Numbered from the stretch's first letter, positions 26,228 through 35,718 are shown. The stretch: DNA of 54,468 nt from Syntrophobacteraceae bacterium (GCA_025453975.1 JALOPI010000022.1:1-54468); one strand, 5' to 3'. The notes: generated from the sequence alone by a model not told the origin. A program made the numbers and translations.

Positions 26228-27556
26228 ATGCTCAATGAGAAGAAACCGGTAAGCCTTTTTTCCGCCACCATTCTGGTCATCGCCAACATGATCGGGACGG
26301 GCGTTTTCACCACCCTCGGATTTCAGCTTGCCGACGTTCATTCTCCATTTTCCGCCATCATGCTGTGGGTTGTGGGAGGTATCGTCAGTTTTTGCGGAGC
26401 GCTTTCCTACGGTGAGCTGGGCGCCATGATGCCCCGATCCGGGGGGGAGTACGCTTATCTGACGGAGATATACCACCCGGCAGTCGGATTCCTCACCGGC
26501 TCCGTCTCCATCCTGGTCGGCTTCGGTGCTCCCATCGCCCTCGCGGCCATGGCGCTGGGGCGGTATTCAGGGGCTGCTTTTCCCGGTGTCGACGAAACGG
26601 TGGTGGCGGTGGCCGCCATCGTGGTCATCACCCTGGTGCACCTCGTGGATGTGCGGTTCGGCTGCCATTTTCAGAATCTATTCACAGTCGGCAAGATTCT
26701 CCTCATCGCGGTTTTCATCGTGGCAGGCTTTTCCATGCCTGACCCGCAGGAGATCGTCATTCCCCAATCGCTCGGCGAGCTGGGGGCCGTTTTCAGCCCC
26801 GCTTTCGCAGTGGGACTGGTTTACGTGTCGTTCGCCTACTCGGGCTGGAACGCATCCGCCTATATCGCCGGCGAGATCCCGAGGCCCGAGCGGAATCTTT
26901 CCCTCTCTCTCTTCCTGGGGACCCTCTGCGTTTCACTCTGCTACATCCTGCTCAACGTCGTTTTCCTGTTGACCGTGCCCGCGGCGGAGCTCACCGGAAA
27001 AATCGAGGTCGGCTATTTCTCGGCCAAGGCGGTGTTCGGAGAGGGCGGTGTCCGGCTCATGACGCTGCTCATCTGCCTGGCCCTGATCTCGAGCCTCGGC
27101 TCCATGATCATGGTGGGTCCGAGGGTCGCCGCCGCCATGGGCGAGGATATCAGGGCTCTGGGCTTCCTGGCCGTGCGGAGCCCAGGAGGCGTCCCCGTCC
27201 GGGCCATGCTCATTCAGTCCTCCGTTGCGATTCTCCTTGCCCTGACCTCCGCTTTCAACTTCGTTCTGACCTACGTCGGTTTCACTCTGACTCTGTTCAC
27301 GTGCATGGCCGTCCTGGGAGTGTTTGTCCTTCGGTTCAAGGAGCCTCACCGCGCAAGACCCTTCAAGACGTGGGGATATCCCGTGGTTCCGGCGCTCTTT
27401 CTGGCGGTCAACGGCTGGATGCTTTGCTACCTTGTGATCCAGAGACCCCTGCCTTCCGCATTTTGCCTCATGACCGTCGCATCTTTACTGATACTTTACC
27501 GATGGCTGACAAACAGGCAGGGCGAATCAGATTTGCTCCAGGAGGAGAAGCGATGA
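26228..27556 (+). CDS. APC-superfamily amino-acid permease
   Basis: 442 residues, about 12 membrane helices. The first helix has the substrate-binding glycine motif MIGTGVFTTLGF, and later PRSGGEYAYLTEIY, YSGWNASAYIAGEIPRPERNL and RARPFKTWGYPVVPALFL are typical of amino acid/polyamine/organocation permeases (LAT/YfnA-like). ATG 26228 is chosen with GAAGGACAG upstream. The TGA overlaps the next start (ATGA at 27553), so the following secreted protein is co-translated. Substrate unknown. Confidence 0.9.
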   Translation: MLNEKKPVSLFSATILVIANMIGTGVFTTLGFQLADVHSPFSAIMLWVVGGIVSFCGALSYGELGAMMPRSGGEYAYLTEIYHPAVGFLTGSVSILVGFGAPIALAAMALGRYSGAAFPGVDETVVAVAAIVVITLVHLVDVRFGCHFQNLFTVGKILLIAVFIVAGFSMPDPQEIVIPQSLGELGAVFSPAFAVGLVYVSFAYSGWNASAYIAGEIPRPERNLSLSLFLGTLCVSLCYILLNVVFLLTVPAAELTGKIEVGYFSAKAVFGEGGVRLMTLLICLALISSLGSMIMVGPRVAAAMGEDIRALGFLAVRSPGGVPVRAMLIQSSVAILLALTSAFNFVLTYVGFTLTLFTCMAVLGVFVLRFKEPHRARPFKTWGYPVVPALFLAVNGWMLCYLVIQRPLPSAFCLMTVASLLILYRWLTNRQGESDLLQEEKR

Positions 27557-28878
27557 TATCGGACGGAAACAAACGGCACGGCCTGGCGACCATCTCACTG
27601 CTATTGATGCTGACCCTTTTCCCGGTCCTCGATCCTGCCGCGGCCGAGCAGACGGATGACTCGGAAGGCCCGCCCTTGTCGACGGGGGAGAGTCCCGATT
27701 TTGGCGAGGTTTACAACCATTATGCCCGGTTCATCGCGGGGATGCCCGTTCCGGGGGGTGAGCTGGCCGCATTGCAAAAGAAGCCCGCATGGGTGGAGTA
27801 TTCCCGGTACCTCGACCGAAGCTGGAGCAGTCTGAACAAGCGGCTGCTCATACCCGAGCGCCAGTGGGCCGAGAAGGAGCTCGGGGCTGCCGCCTCATGG
27901 GAAGGCAGCGTTTTCTATCCATTCAGCGGGCCGGATTTTGCCAATGTCCATGCCTTTTTCCCCCGGTCCCGAACGTACGTTCTGGTAGCCCTGGAGACCC
28001 TCGGAGAGATTCCCAGGTTTGCCGGCATGAGCGATGGGCAGTTAAAATCATATTTCGAGTCCATGAAGAATTCCCTTCGCGATCTCCTGAACATCAACTA
28101 TTTCATCTCCTCCCACATGGATGCCGAGATCGAGAAAACGGAAATCAAGGGCGTGCTTCCCGTCCTCCTGTTCAAGCTGGCACGAAGCAACGCGCAGGTG
28201 CTCGATGTCCGGTACTGGACCATGGGAATGGACGGGAATGTTCGGGAATTTCCCGCACTAGGGACCACCGCTCGGGAATTTCCCGCACTGGGGGCCAGGG
28301 ACCTGGACCTGAATAATATCCCTGGCATTCGGATCACCTTTCGTACCCCCGCCTCCAGGGACGCCGCCCCCCAAACCCTGTACTACTTTCGCCTGGACCT
28401 TTCCAATGGGTCCTTCGATCGAAACCCGAGCTTCCTCGCTTTTCTCAAAGGGCTGGCTCCCTTCACCACCTTCATGAAATCCGCCTCGTACGTGATGTCC
28501 AGCGACAAGGTTTCGGCCGCGAGGGAGCTCATGCTGGACCAGAGCCGCTACATCGTCCAGGAGGATTCGGGGATCCCTCTGAAATACTTCGAGCCATCCC
28601 TCTGGAGTCTCCGATTCCACGGCCGCTATGTCAGGCCCATTTCAGCTTTCAGTCAGAAGTACCAGAAGGATCTGGCCTCGGTTTACAGGTCGGATAAAAA
28701 GATAAAGCCCTTACCCTTCGGTTTTGGCTATTATTTCAATCCTGGCGAGGCCAATCTGATGTTTGGCGAGAAACGGTCCGGGGATCGAGGAAGAGATGAA
28801 GCTCCTGATGACCATTCTGATGACAAGCATTTTCTTTATATCAACAGCATACTCCAGCGCCAGCAACGGGGCTCCTGA
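27553..28878 (+). CDS. Secreted protein of unknown family
   Basis: 441 residues. Signal peptide: MISDGNKRHGLATISLLLMLTLF then PAAAEQ. I recognise no domain. Mature part begins with PDFGEVYNHYARFIAGM; a central region (about 110-300) has alternating hydrophobic and aromatic stretches; the end is Asp/Arg/Gln-rich. An imperfect 10-residue duplication, REFPALGTTA/REFPALGARD, lies near residue 230. The gene overlaps the permease stop (ATGA) and its own 3' end overlaps the serine hydrolase gene by 83 bases, so all three are one operon. Possible role in handling a cell-wall or peptide substrate is only a context inference. Confidence 0.8.
   Translation: MISDGNKRHGLATISLLLMLTLFPVLDPAAAEQTDDSEGPPLSTGESPDFGEVYNHYARFIAGMPVPGGELAALQKKPAWVEYSRYLDRSWSSLNKRLLIPERQWAEKELGAAASWEGSVFYPFSGPDFANVHAFFPRSRTYVLVALETLGEIPRFAGMSDGQLKSYFESMKNSLRDLLNINYFISSHMDAEIEKTEIKGVLPVLLFKLARSNAQVLDVRYWTMGMDGNVREFPALGTTAREFPALGARDLDLNNIPGIRITFRTPASRDAAPQTLYYFRLDLSNGSFDRNPSFLAFLKGLAPFTTFMKSASYVMSSDKVSAARELMLDQSRYIVQEDSGIPLKYFEPSLWSLRFHGRYVRPISAFSQKYQKDLASVYRSDKKIKPLPFGFGYYFNPGEANLMFGEKRSGDRGRDEAPDDHSDDKHFLYINSILQRQQRGS
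28242..28289 (+). repeat. Two-copy 18-bp repeat with 30-bp period
   Basis: TCGGGAATTTCCCGCACT occurs exactly at 28242-28259 and 28272-28289. Each copy includes the palindrome CGGGAATTTCCCG. The 30-bp spacing keeps the reading frame and adds ten residues to the encoded protein. Confidence 0.85.
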
Positions 28879-29854
28879 GCTTCCCGGCTGCCTTCCCTTA
28901 CAGGGTGGACCGTATCGTTCTTTCGCGGACACAAAGGATGAAGGCCTTCAGTCGGCGCTCGAGGGCGCTCTGTACAAGCATCCGTCCTGGCACGCCCTCA
29001 TTGAGCAGAACAAGATGGCGGTGGGGGTGGTGGACCTTTCCAGCCCTGCCGCCGCGCGTTTTGCGAGTGTGAACGGATGGACGATGATGTATACGGCGAG
29101 CCTGCCCAAGATCGCGGTTTTGCTGGCTGCCTATCAGAGCATTGAGGACGGAATGCTCCAGGACTCCCCTGATCTCCACGAATGGCTGGTCCGGATGGTT
29201 CGCCGCTCGAACAACCCTGCCGCTTCCTTCCTCATTGATCACATCGGCCTCAAGCGCATCGGGGATGTCATCAAGGCTCATCAGTTCTATCTGCCCGAAA
29301 ATGGAGGGGGGATCTGGCTGGGCGCCGGCTATCCGCCGGGTATCGAGCGAAATCCGGAGCCCCTGAAAGGCCTGTGTCATGCCGCGAATGTCATGCAGAT
29401 CTGCCGCTTCTACTACATGCTTGCATACGGCAAGATCATCAGCCCTCAGCGCTCCCGCCAGATGCTGGAGATACTTTCGAGGCCGGGGCTTCACGACAAA
29501 TTCGTAAGTGTCCTCGAAAAGCATGTCTCTCCAGACAGGCTGTTTCGGAAATCCGGGGATTGGGATATCTCCTATTCCGATTCGGTCCTCGTCTGTGATG
29601 ACGGCTGGCGAAAATATATTCTGGCGGCCCAGATCGAGGACAAGGACGGCGAGCGCATGCTGAGGGATCTCGTTCCTGTCATCGAAGGGATCCTGAAGCC
29701 CTTAAGGATCGATCCAGGGCTCCGCCAGCAGCCGGGCAAGCCTGCCCTTCCCCGTCTAAGATTCTGGCTGGAATCGGACCTGCGCGAGCCGATTCTCAAG
29801 CCCGCACATTCCGAAAGCCTGCCCGGGCTGATCCCCTATGAACCGCCGCCATGA
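28796..29854 (+). CDS. Class A beta-lactamase-like serine hydrolase, exported
   Basis: 352 residues. Signal peptide MKLLMTILMTSIFFISTAYS. Catalytic motifs of the penicillin-binding/beta-lactamase fold are present: SxxK as Ser102-Leu-Pro-Lys105, SxN as Ser138-Asn-Asn140, and K[ST]G as Lys252-Ser-Gly254. The Glu166-type deacylation motif (ExxLN) of true class A beta-lactamases is not evident, so a DD-peptidase or other hydrolase role is at least as likely. The C-terminal ~60 residues form a Pro-rich tail beyond the fold. ATG 28796 (GAGGAAG upstream) starts inside the preceding gene. The next gene, convergent, is an L,D-transpeptidase. Confidence 0.85.
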   Translation: MKLLMTILMTSIFFISTAYSSASNGAPELPGCLPLQGGPYRSFADTKDEGLQSALEGALYKHPSWHALIEQNKMAVGVVDLSSPAAARFASVNGWTMMYTASLPKIAVLLAAYQSIEDGMLQDSPDLHEWLVRMVRRSNNPAASFLIDHIGLKRIGDVIKAHQFYLPENGGGIWLGAGYPPGIERNPEPLKGLCHAANVMQICRFYYMLAYGKIISPQRSRQMLEILSRPGLHDKFVSVLEKHVSPDRLFRKSGDWDISYSDSVLVCDDGWRKYILAAQIEDKDGERMLRDLVPVIEGILKPLRIDPGLRQQPGKPALPRLRFWLESDLREPILKPAHSESLPGLIPYEPPP

Positions 29855-29987
29855 ACCGACCCGGGCGTGCGGGGACGCCAACCGCCACCGCACCAGGATC
29901 ACGGTGCTCCGCCCAGGGGCTGCCCCCGGGTGCGCCCGTGACGATCCACATGGGGCCGCGACGGATGGGTGAAGCTTTCAGCTCACG

Positions 29988-30671
29988 TCAAGGAAGGATT
30001 TTCACGGGAGTGCCCACGGGCGCGATTTTGAACAGCTCATCCATGGCACGGTCGTAGACGGCCACGCAGCCTTCCGTCCAGTCTTCGTGGGCTCCCCCAC
30101 CATGGATGAAGATCGCACCGCCGAGGGCCGTGTTCCAGGGCGGCTTGGTCTTTTGAGCGCTGGCATCGATGATGTGTCGATACTGATCCAGGCTGATGTC
30201 CCCGCTCACCAGCGCCCGCTCGGCGTGATGGGGGGCGGGATAGCTCAGGCCCAGCGACTTGTAGAACCTGCTGTTGGGATTCTTGACGCAGATGAAGAAC
30301 TCGCCTTCGGGAGTCCTGCCATCACCCTGCTGGATCTTGTCACCGAAGGTCCTGAACCCGAGACCTATTCGGTAGTCCCTCACCAGAACCTCGTTGTCCA
30401 CCACCAGAAGTCGCCTCTCCCCCTTGATGACATAGAGAGTGGGATTGCAGACGGCCGAGGCGGGCGTGTCCAGTCTGACCTCCTTGTAAGGCCCCGAAGG
30501 CGGTGGGGAGATCTCGACCGGGCACGAGATCGGCTTCACGATCTTGATCTCCGATTCCGAAGCGAACCAGGATCTCCACAGAGAGCAGGAGGAAAGCATC
30601 ATCACCATGGCCAGGGAACCCAGAACCGAAATGACGTATCTTCCCATCGAGACCCGCCCATTTGTCTTCAT
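29988..30671 (-). CDS. YkuD-type L,D-transpeptidase, probable lipoprotein
   Basis: 227 residues. N-terminal lipobox LSSC (Cys29) after a hydrophobic stretch predicts a lipid anchor. The YkuD domain covers about 75-225, with LYVIKGERRLLVVDNEVLVRDYRIGLG at its start, GDGRTPEGEFFI, and the active-site segment HGGGAHEDWTEGC (His190, Cys202; family HxxG..SxGC, here with Glu in place of Arg/His near Gly-Cys). The family cross-links peptidoglycan or attaches proteins to it. ATG 30671 has GGAGGAG 12 nt upstream; ATG 30647 is an alternative. Confidence 0.92.
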   Translation of the reverse strand: MKTNGRVSMGRYVISVLGSLAMVMMLSSCSLWRSWFASESEIKIVKPISCPVEISPPPSGPYKEVRLDTPASAVCNPTLYVIKGERRLLVVDNEVLVRDYRIGLGFRTFGDKIQQGDGRTPEGEFFICVKNPNSRFYKSLGLSYPAPHHAERALVSGDISLDQYRHIIDASAQKTKPPWNTALGGAIFIHGGGAHEDWTEGCVAVYDRAMDELFKIAPVGTPVKILP

Positions 30672-30816
30672 ATTGCTTTTCGCTCCTCCTCAATGACGGC
30701 ATGGAAACTCTACAAGATCAGATGATCCCCACTCGAATTCGCATTCCATGGCCCTCAACGCCACGGTTAGGGGCCAAAGCGCCACGGATCCTTTGCTCAA
30801 GCCGATCTAGCTGCAT

Positions 30817-30845
30817 ATAAGAAAACTTTCCCTCACAATTGTCAA
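30817..30845 (-). promoter_or_regulatory. sigma70 promoter of the L,D-transpeptidase gene
   Basis: Minus strand: perfect -35 TTGACA (30845-30840), 17-bp spacer, -10 TCTTAT (30822-30817). It would give a leader of about 140 nt. Confidence 0.55.
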
Positions 30846-31246
30846 TAGCCACATGGGACTCAACCGTAACATTCCGAATACCCGCTGGGAACGGCTTCCA
30901 ACGGAACGGGAGCCATGGCTGTCGTGGGCACGCCCCGGTGGTGCCTGGATCCTCGACACAGGTGGCTCAGCGCCTGGGGCTGCAAGCTGGCGGGCTGCCG
31001 GCATACGGGGAGTCGGCTGGCTGTGACCGGCCCCGGGAGCGAAGATGCATCGGCCGTCCTTGTCCCTTGACCGCACATTCGGTGTTGACTAAGCTGGACC
31101 TGGCTTTCACGCTACCATTCCCCCTTCGAGGAGCAGCTTCCCAGCCGCTTCTCGGGGACTCTCAACGCCGGTCATCGCGAGGGGGGGCGCGCGCCTATGA
31201 TCCGCCCCTTCAACCGGTAACCGGAAACCTCTCAATAAAAGGCCCC
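30846..31246. other. Intergenic stretch upstream of the lipoprotein gene
   Basis: About 400 bases without a supported gene; frames that cross it lack ribosome sites and typical composition. A lone TTGACT at 31084 has no good -10 at the usual distance. Confidence 0.3.
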
Positions 31247-32008
31247 ATGCCGATGCCCCTTTCACGCTCATGCATGCCTCTTCTGGCTCTGGGCGCAGCC
31301 CTGATGCTCCTCGCCACGGGATGCGGCACGGCCAGTCCGCCCAAACCGGCTTCCACCGTCCCCCACCCTGCCGCGGACCAGCCCGCGACCATGGGCTGGT
31401 GGTATGCGCGATTTCGCATCCCATGGTCTCAGGGCGCCGAACCGCGCTGGCACATGGATGTGCTCCTGGCCACCGAGATCCTGACCCCCGTCATCGAAGC
31501 GCACAGGGACGACCTGGCACTGTGGCGCTTCCACCGGAGAGCCGCCCGCGACGCCGCGGGCCACCAGTTGAGCTTCATCTTCTACGCCTCGCCGGACGTG
31601 GCCCATCACATTTACGGCCTCGTGCGCTCGTCACCCCTGGCGGCCGATCTTCTGGCCACGGGGGAGCTTCTCGAAATCACATGCGATGACGTGGGAGCAG
31701 TGCGAAAGCCCAATATCGAGGATACCAGCGATCCTCAGTGGTCACCCCTGCTCCAGAGATCCTGGCCCTATTTCATCCGGGGAGTCAGCGAGCTGTGGCT
31801 GACCCTGGTGACGCAGGTCGTGGAGTCTCAGCCGACGGGGAGCGCCCCGAAAGATCTCGGGGCGAAGATCGATTTCTACCGGCAGGTCAACGAGGTGGTC
31901 CAGGCTCTCTGGCAGCGGGAAGGCGGGCATGCCCTGCTGCATCACCTCAATGCCGTCTTCCAGTACGAGCCGCTCATGGTGAATCGCAGGGAGGCCATGC
32001 AGTTCTGA
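31247..32008 (+). CDS. Lipoprotein of unknown function
   Basis: 253 residues from ATG 31247 (AAAGG upstream; ATG 31253 also possible). Lipobox LLATGC with the cysteine near residue 27 after a short hydrophobic segment, then a Pro-rich linker. The mature part begins WWYARFRIPWSQGAEPRWHMDVLLATEI and has helical, Leu-rich segments; I recognise no domain. Conserved-looking Trp/Tyr/His content suggests a folded periplasmic protein. It is convergent with the hybrid kinase, 9 bases apart. Confidence 0.8.
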   Translation: MPMPLSRSCMPLLALGAALMLLATGCGTASPPKPASTVPHPAADQPATMGWWYARFRIPWSQGAEPRWHMDVLLATEILTPVIEAHRDDLALWRFHRRAARDAAGHQLSFIFYASPDVAHHIYGLVRSSPLAADLLATGELLEITCDDVGAVRKPNIEDTSDPQWSPLLQRSWPYFIRGVSELWLTLVTQVVESQPTGSAPKDLGAKIDFYRQVNEVVQALWQREGGHALLHHLNAVFQYEPLMVNRREAMQF

Positions 32009-32017
32009 AGGCAGGGC

Positions 32018-35000
32018 TCACCGAAGCGCCTGACGGATGACCGCCAGAAGCTCACTGCTGTTATAGGGCTTGAGGATGACGCTTCTGGCCCCCAGCTCCA
32101 TCACTTCCTTCAACGGTCCCTCGAAAGAGTAACCGCTGGCGATGACCACACGGGCATCGGGGCTCATCCGGAGCAGGTCCATGAGGCACTGACGCCCACC
32201 CATTCCGGGCATGCTGAGATCCATGAGGATCAGGTCGATCCCCTCTTTCTCACGTGCATACATTTCGAGGGCGGTCTCGCCATCGGGGGCCGTCAGAACT
32301 CGATAACCGTACTGGGCAAGCATGTCGGACCCCACTTCACGGATGACCTCCTCGTCGTCCACCAGAAGAATGGTCTCCTGCCCCCCCGTCGGCTCCATCC
32401 TGGGGATGGCCTCGTGCGTGGTCTCCTCGATATCCGAGGCCGGCAGATGGATCTCGAAGCAGGTTCCCTTTCCGAGCTCGCTCCAGCAGCTGATGTAGCC
32501 CCCATGGTTCTTGACGATGCCATAGGCCATCGCCAGGCCGAGGCCGGTTCCCCTCCCGGTTCCCTTGGTGGTGAAAAAGGGGTCGAAGACCCTGGCGACG
32601 GTGTCCTGATCCATGCCATGTCCGGTATCGGACAGCCTGAGCAGCACATATCGGCCGAGCCTCACCTCGGGGAGCGTCTTCTGCACTTCCTCGTCGAAAA
32701 TGACATTGCGGGTCTCAATGGTCAGGGTCCCTCCCTCGGGCATGGCGTCACGGGAATTCAGGGCGAGGTTCATGAGCACCTGGTCCACCTGCCCCGGGTC
32801 GGCATTGATCTTCCAAAGGTTCTCCTCGAGGCGGAGGTCCACGGCGACTGTTTTGGGGATGGTTCGCTCGAGGAGACCCCTCAGCCGCACCAGCACCTGG
32901 TTGAGGTCCAGCGTCTCCGTCTTGGACTCGATCTTCCGGCTGAAGGTGAGGAGCTGCCTGGTGAGGTCGCTGCCCCGCCGAGCGGCCCTGGCGATCTGCT
33001 GTCCCCCCCGCTGAACCCGCTCCGGGTCGCTCACCTTGAGGAGCAGCATGTCGGCATTCCCCAGGATGGCCTGAAGCAGGTTATTGAAGTCATGGGCAAT
33101 GCCACCCGCGAGGGTTCCCACGGCCTGCATCTTCTGAGCGTGCAGCAGCTGGGATTCCAGATGCTTTTGGGAAGTGATGTCCCGCAGAAAGCAGAGTGTC
33201 GCTGGACGGTCCTCCCACTGGATGCGCACGGCGTTGATCTGCACCCACAGGAGCTGACCCCGCCGATCGATGACCCGGAAGCTGTAATTTTGCGGAACAC
33301 TCTCCCCCCGAATCCGGCTCTGGTGCCGCTCGATCACCAGGGCACGATCCTCGGCATGTACATGCTCCTCGAAGGGAATCCTCAAAAGCTCCTGGGCCGA
33401 GTAGCCCAGGATGGTCATGACCATGGGGTTCGGGAATTTGATCACTCCGTCCTGGACGATGAAGATGGCGTCGTTGGCGCCCTCCACGACCTGCCTGTAC
33501 TTCTCTTCCGATTCCCGTACCGCTTCCCGGGCCTGCCTCAGCTCGGTGATGTCGAAAGTGACGAAAAGTGCCCCGGTCTGCTGGGTCTTCTCGTTGTGAA
33601 CGGGGTATGCCGACGTCATGGCGAAAAAGTGCTGTCCATCCTTCCGCGCCAGGATGCTCTCGATGCCCACTCCCACGTCATCCTCGCAGAATATGGGCCG
33701 CCTCCCCGACGGGTCGGCCTCGGTCTCGGGGGGATAAAGCACCGAAAGGGGACGTCCCAGCATTTCGTCGCGCGTATGCCCAAACATCCGCTCGGCACCC
33801 AGGCTGAACTCCGTGATGCGGCCATCCGGATTCTGGCCGTCCGTCATGACGAATGCCACTCGATTGGCCGCTTCGTAAATAGTCCGGAGGCGCTCCTCGC
33901 TCTCCAGCAGGTCGTACCGAGCCCTCCGCAGGCGAGACACATTGTTCAGCAGGTAGGCGATGAGGGTGGACTGGATGAGGAGAAAGACCAGGGCAGCCCA
34001 GATGATCCCCCGGTGGGTCTCGAAAAAGGACCTCTCAAGATGGAGGATGTCGCTGTCCGGAGGCAGTGCCGCCATGCGCACGGACCATCTTTTCAGCTCG
34101 CGGTGATCGAAGACGTAGCGGCCGAGGGGCCCGTTTTGAATGGGGATGCTCGATGCGGCCTCGCCCGCCAGGATACGGGCCACCAGCCGACCAGCCGCCT
34201 GCCCCTGATCGAAGCCGCCGGTCACCCTGCCGCCCACGGCCCCCAGCCCCACATACATCCCCGCGTGTACGTAAACCGGTACGGTGGAGTGGCGCGAAAC
34301 CTCGCGGAACATACGGCGAGGATCCACGGGCTCACCGTTTCGATCCTGGTGGAAGTCCGCATAGTAGACGATGGAATCCCTCGGAGCCGCCTTGAGCCGC
34401 TCCAGGAGCCCGGCCGCCGAAAGGCCCGCGCCGAGGTCCAGGAAGTCCAGCTCGGCCGGGATCTCCCCGTTCCGGCTCAAGGCTTCCAGGGCGGCGCGGT
34501 TGAGCTGGCCCGTGGTTGTCCGGTCCGTCACCACGAGCACCCGGCGGGCTTCGCGATGAAGCTTCAGACCCAGCAGAAGGGTGTCCTTGACGTCCACGGC
34601 GTCGAGCACACCGGTGATGGCCGAGCCCGGCTCGATCATGTCGTCCTTCAGAACGCTGACCCCGCAAAACACCACGGGCACATGTGGAAAGATCTCGGAT
34701 CCGTGCGAGCGGATCAGCGCGAAGGCAGAGTCATCGAGAGTGACCACGGCGTCGAAGCGCCGGTCGCCGTACTTCAGCTTGACCTGGCGGATGAACAGCT
34801 CCAGAAAGGCCTGACTGCCTCCCATGCGGCTGGCGTCCATATACTCCAGGAAGATCTCGACGTTTTCCGAAAGCACCGATTTGAGCCCAGCCACCTCATC
34901 GTCCGAGATCACGAAGCCGGGGTGATAAGAGTTGAGGATGAGGACGCGGTGGGCCGCCGGAGGTGTATCCGCTCCAGCGGCTCCGCCCCACACGACGGTG

Positions 35001-35059
35001 TAAAGCAAGAGCCATCCAACGATGAGCGTGGCCAGGCGAGGGCGGATTCCCTTGTACAT
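32018..35059 (-). CDS. Hybrid sensor kinase with fused ABC-type periplasmic sensor and receiver
   Basis: 1013 residues from ATG 35059, the start that gives a proper signal peptide (longer in-frame ATGs exist). Order: signal peptide; periplasmic region about 30-330 resembling ABC substrate-binding proteins (RVLILNSYHPGF, VVTLDDSAFALI, GVLDAVDVKDTL, HAGMYVGLGAVGG); membrane helix near 350-370; two PAS/PAC units (~390-640); His[14 protein letters not shown] with His656; HATPase_c; C-terminal receiver with phospho-Asp947 in LMDLSMPGMGG and Lys in LKPYNS. The fused sensor means ligand binding outside can directly control phosphorylation. The kinase core is paralogous to the 15.1-17.6 kb kinase. 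Confidence 0.93.
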   Translation of the reverse strand: MYKGIRPRLATLIVGWLLLYTVVWGGAAGADTPPAAHRVLILNSYHPGFVISDDEVAGLKSVLSENVEIFLEYMDASRMGGSQAFLELFIRQVKLKYGDRRFDAVVTLDDSAFALIRSHGSEIFPHVPVVFCGVSVLKDDMIEPGSAITGVLDAVDVKDTLLLGLKLHREARRVLVVTDRTTTGQLNRAALEALSRNGEIPAELDFLDLGAGLSAAGLLERLKAAPRDSIVYYADFHQDRNGEPVDPRRMFREVSRHSTVPVYVHAGMYVGLGAVGGRVTGGFDQGQAAGRLVARILAGEAASSIPIQNGPLGRYVFDHRELKRWSVRMAALPPDSDILHLERSFFETHRGIIWAALVFLLIQSTLIAYLLNNVSRLRRARYDLLESEERLRTIYEAANRVAFVMTDGQNPDGRITEFSLGAERMFGHTRDEMLGRPLSVLYPPETEADPSGRRPIFCEDDVGVGIESILARKDGQHFFAMTSAYPVHNEKTQQTGALFVTFDITELRQAREAVRESEEKYRQVVEGANDAIFIVQDGVIKFPNPMVMTILGYSAQELLRIPFEEHVHAEDRALVIERHQSRIRGESVPQNYSFRVIDRRGQLLWVQINAVRIQWEDRPATLCFLRDITSQKHLESQLLHAQKMQAVGTLAGGIAHDFNNLLQAILGNADMLLLKVSDPERVQRGGQQIARAARRGSDLTRQLLTFSRKIESKTETLDLNQVLVRLRGLLERTIPKTVAVDLRLEENLWKINADPGQVDQVLMNLALNSRDAMPEGGTLTIETRNVIFDEEVQKTLPEVRLGRYVLLRLSDTGHGMDQDTVARVFDPFFTTKGTGRGTGLGLAMAYGIVKNHGGYISCWSELGKGTCFEIHLPASDIEETTHEAIPRMEPTGGQETILLVDDEEVIREVGSDMLAQYGYRVLTAPDGETALEMYAREKEGIDLILMDLSMPGMGGRQCLMDLLRMSPDARVVIASGYSFEGPLKEVMELGARSVILKPYNSSELLAVIRQALR

Positions 35060-35219
35060 GATTCCTCGCTGTGTGAGATAAGACCTGTCCATTTGCCTGC
35101 GAGCAGGACCCATCCTGCCCACGGCGCCGCCCTGCTCTCCCATGAATGCGCGGGCGGGGACCTCTCGTCCGCTGCCCAAGCATCAATGAGCATCATAATG
35201 TAGATGAAGGGATCCCTCA

Positions 35220-35690
35220 ATGATGGAAGTGATCATTCCCGGATACACACCCCTGAGGCTTGGCCACCTCGCCCTGGATTTCAACGGCACCCTCGCCCTC
35301 GACGGCCGCCTCATCCATGGAGCTCGGGAGCGCCTGGCCGCTTTGAGTGAGCTCCTCGAGATCCATGTCCTGACAGCCGACACCTTTGGAGCCGTCGAGT
35401 CTGAGCTCCAGGGAACGGGCTGCTCCCTCGTCGTCATCCCCCGAAACCGGGAAGCGGAATCCAAATTTCAATATATCCAAAAACTTGGACCTGAAACGAC
35501 CGCCGCCGTCGGAAACGGGCGCAACGATCGTCTCATGCTCGAGGCGGCAGCCGTCGGCATCGCGGTCATCCAGACGGAGGGAGCATCGGTCCAGGCCATC
35601 CAGTCGGCGGACGTGGTAACGACGAGCATCCTGGATGCGCTGGATCTTTTCCTGTATCCTCTCCGGCTCACCGCCACGCTGCGGTCCTGA
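35220..35690 (+). CDS. HAD-superfamily soluble P-type ATPase-like phosphatase
   Basis: 156 residues. Nucleophile motif DFNGTLALDG, with Asn where most HAD phosphatases have the second Asp, a Thr-containing HVLTADTFG motif II, lysine in the middle and VGNGRNDRLMLEAAAVGIAV (motif IV). This matches the small COG4087 proteins that resemble the P domain of P-type ATPases without membrane helices. Substrate unknown. A hairpin with a weak U-tract follows at 35719-35740. Confidence 0.85.
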   Translation: MMEVIIPGYTPLRLGHLALDFNGTLALDGRLIHGARERLAALSELLEIHVLTADTFGAVESELQGTGCSLVVIPRNREAESKFQYIQKLGPETTAAVGNGRNDRLMLEAAAVGIAVIQTEGASVQAIQSADVVTTSILDALDLFLYPLRLTATLRS

Positions 35691-35718
35691 AACCGCGCAC
35701 CGCCATCACCGGAAATGG

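Noticed and set aside
32414..35203. Plus-strand 929-codon open frame opposite the hybrid kinase
   Set aside because: Shadow of a well-supported kinase; no domain seen and extreme His/Gly/Leu composition.
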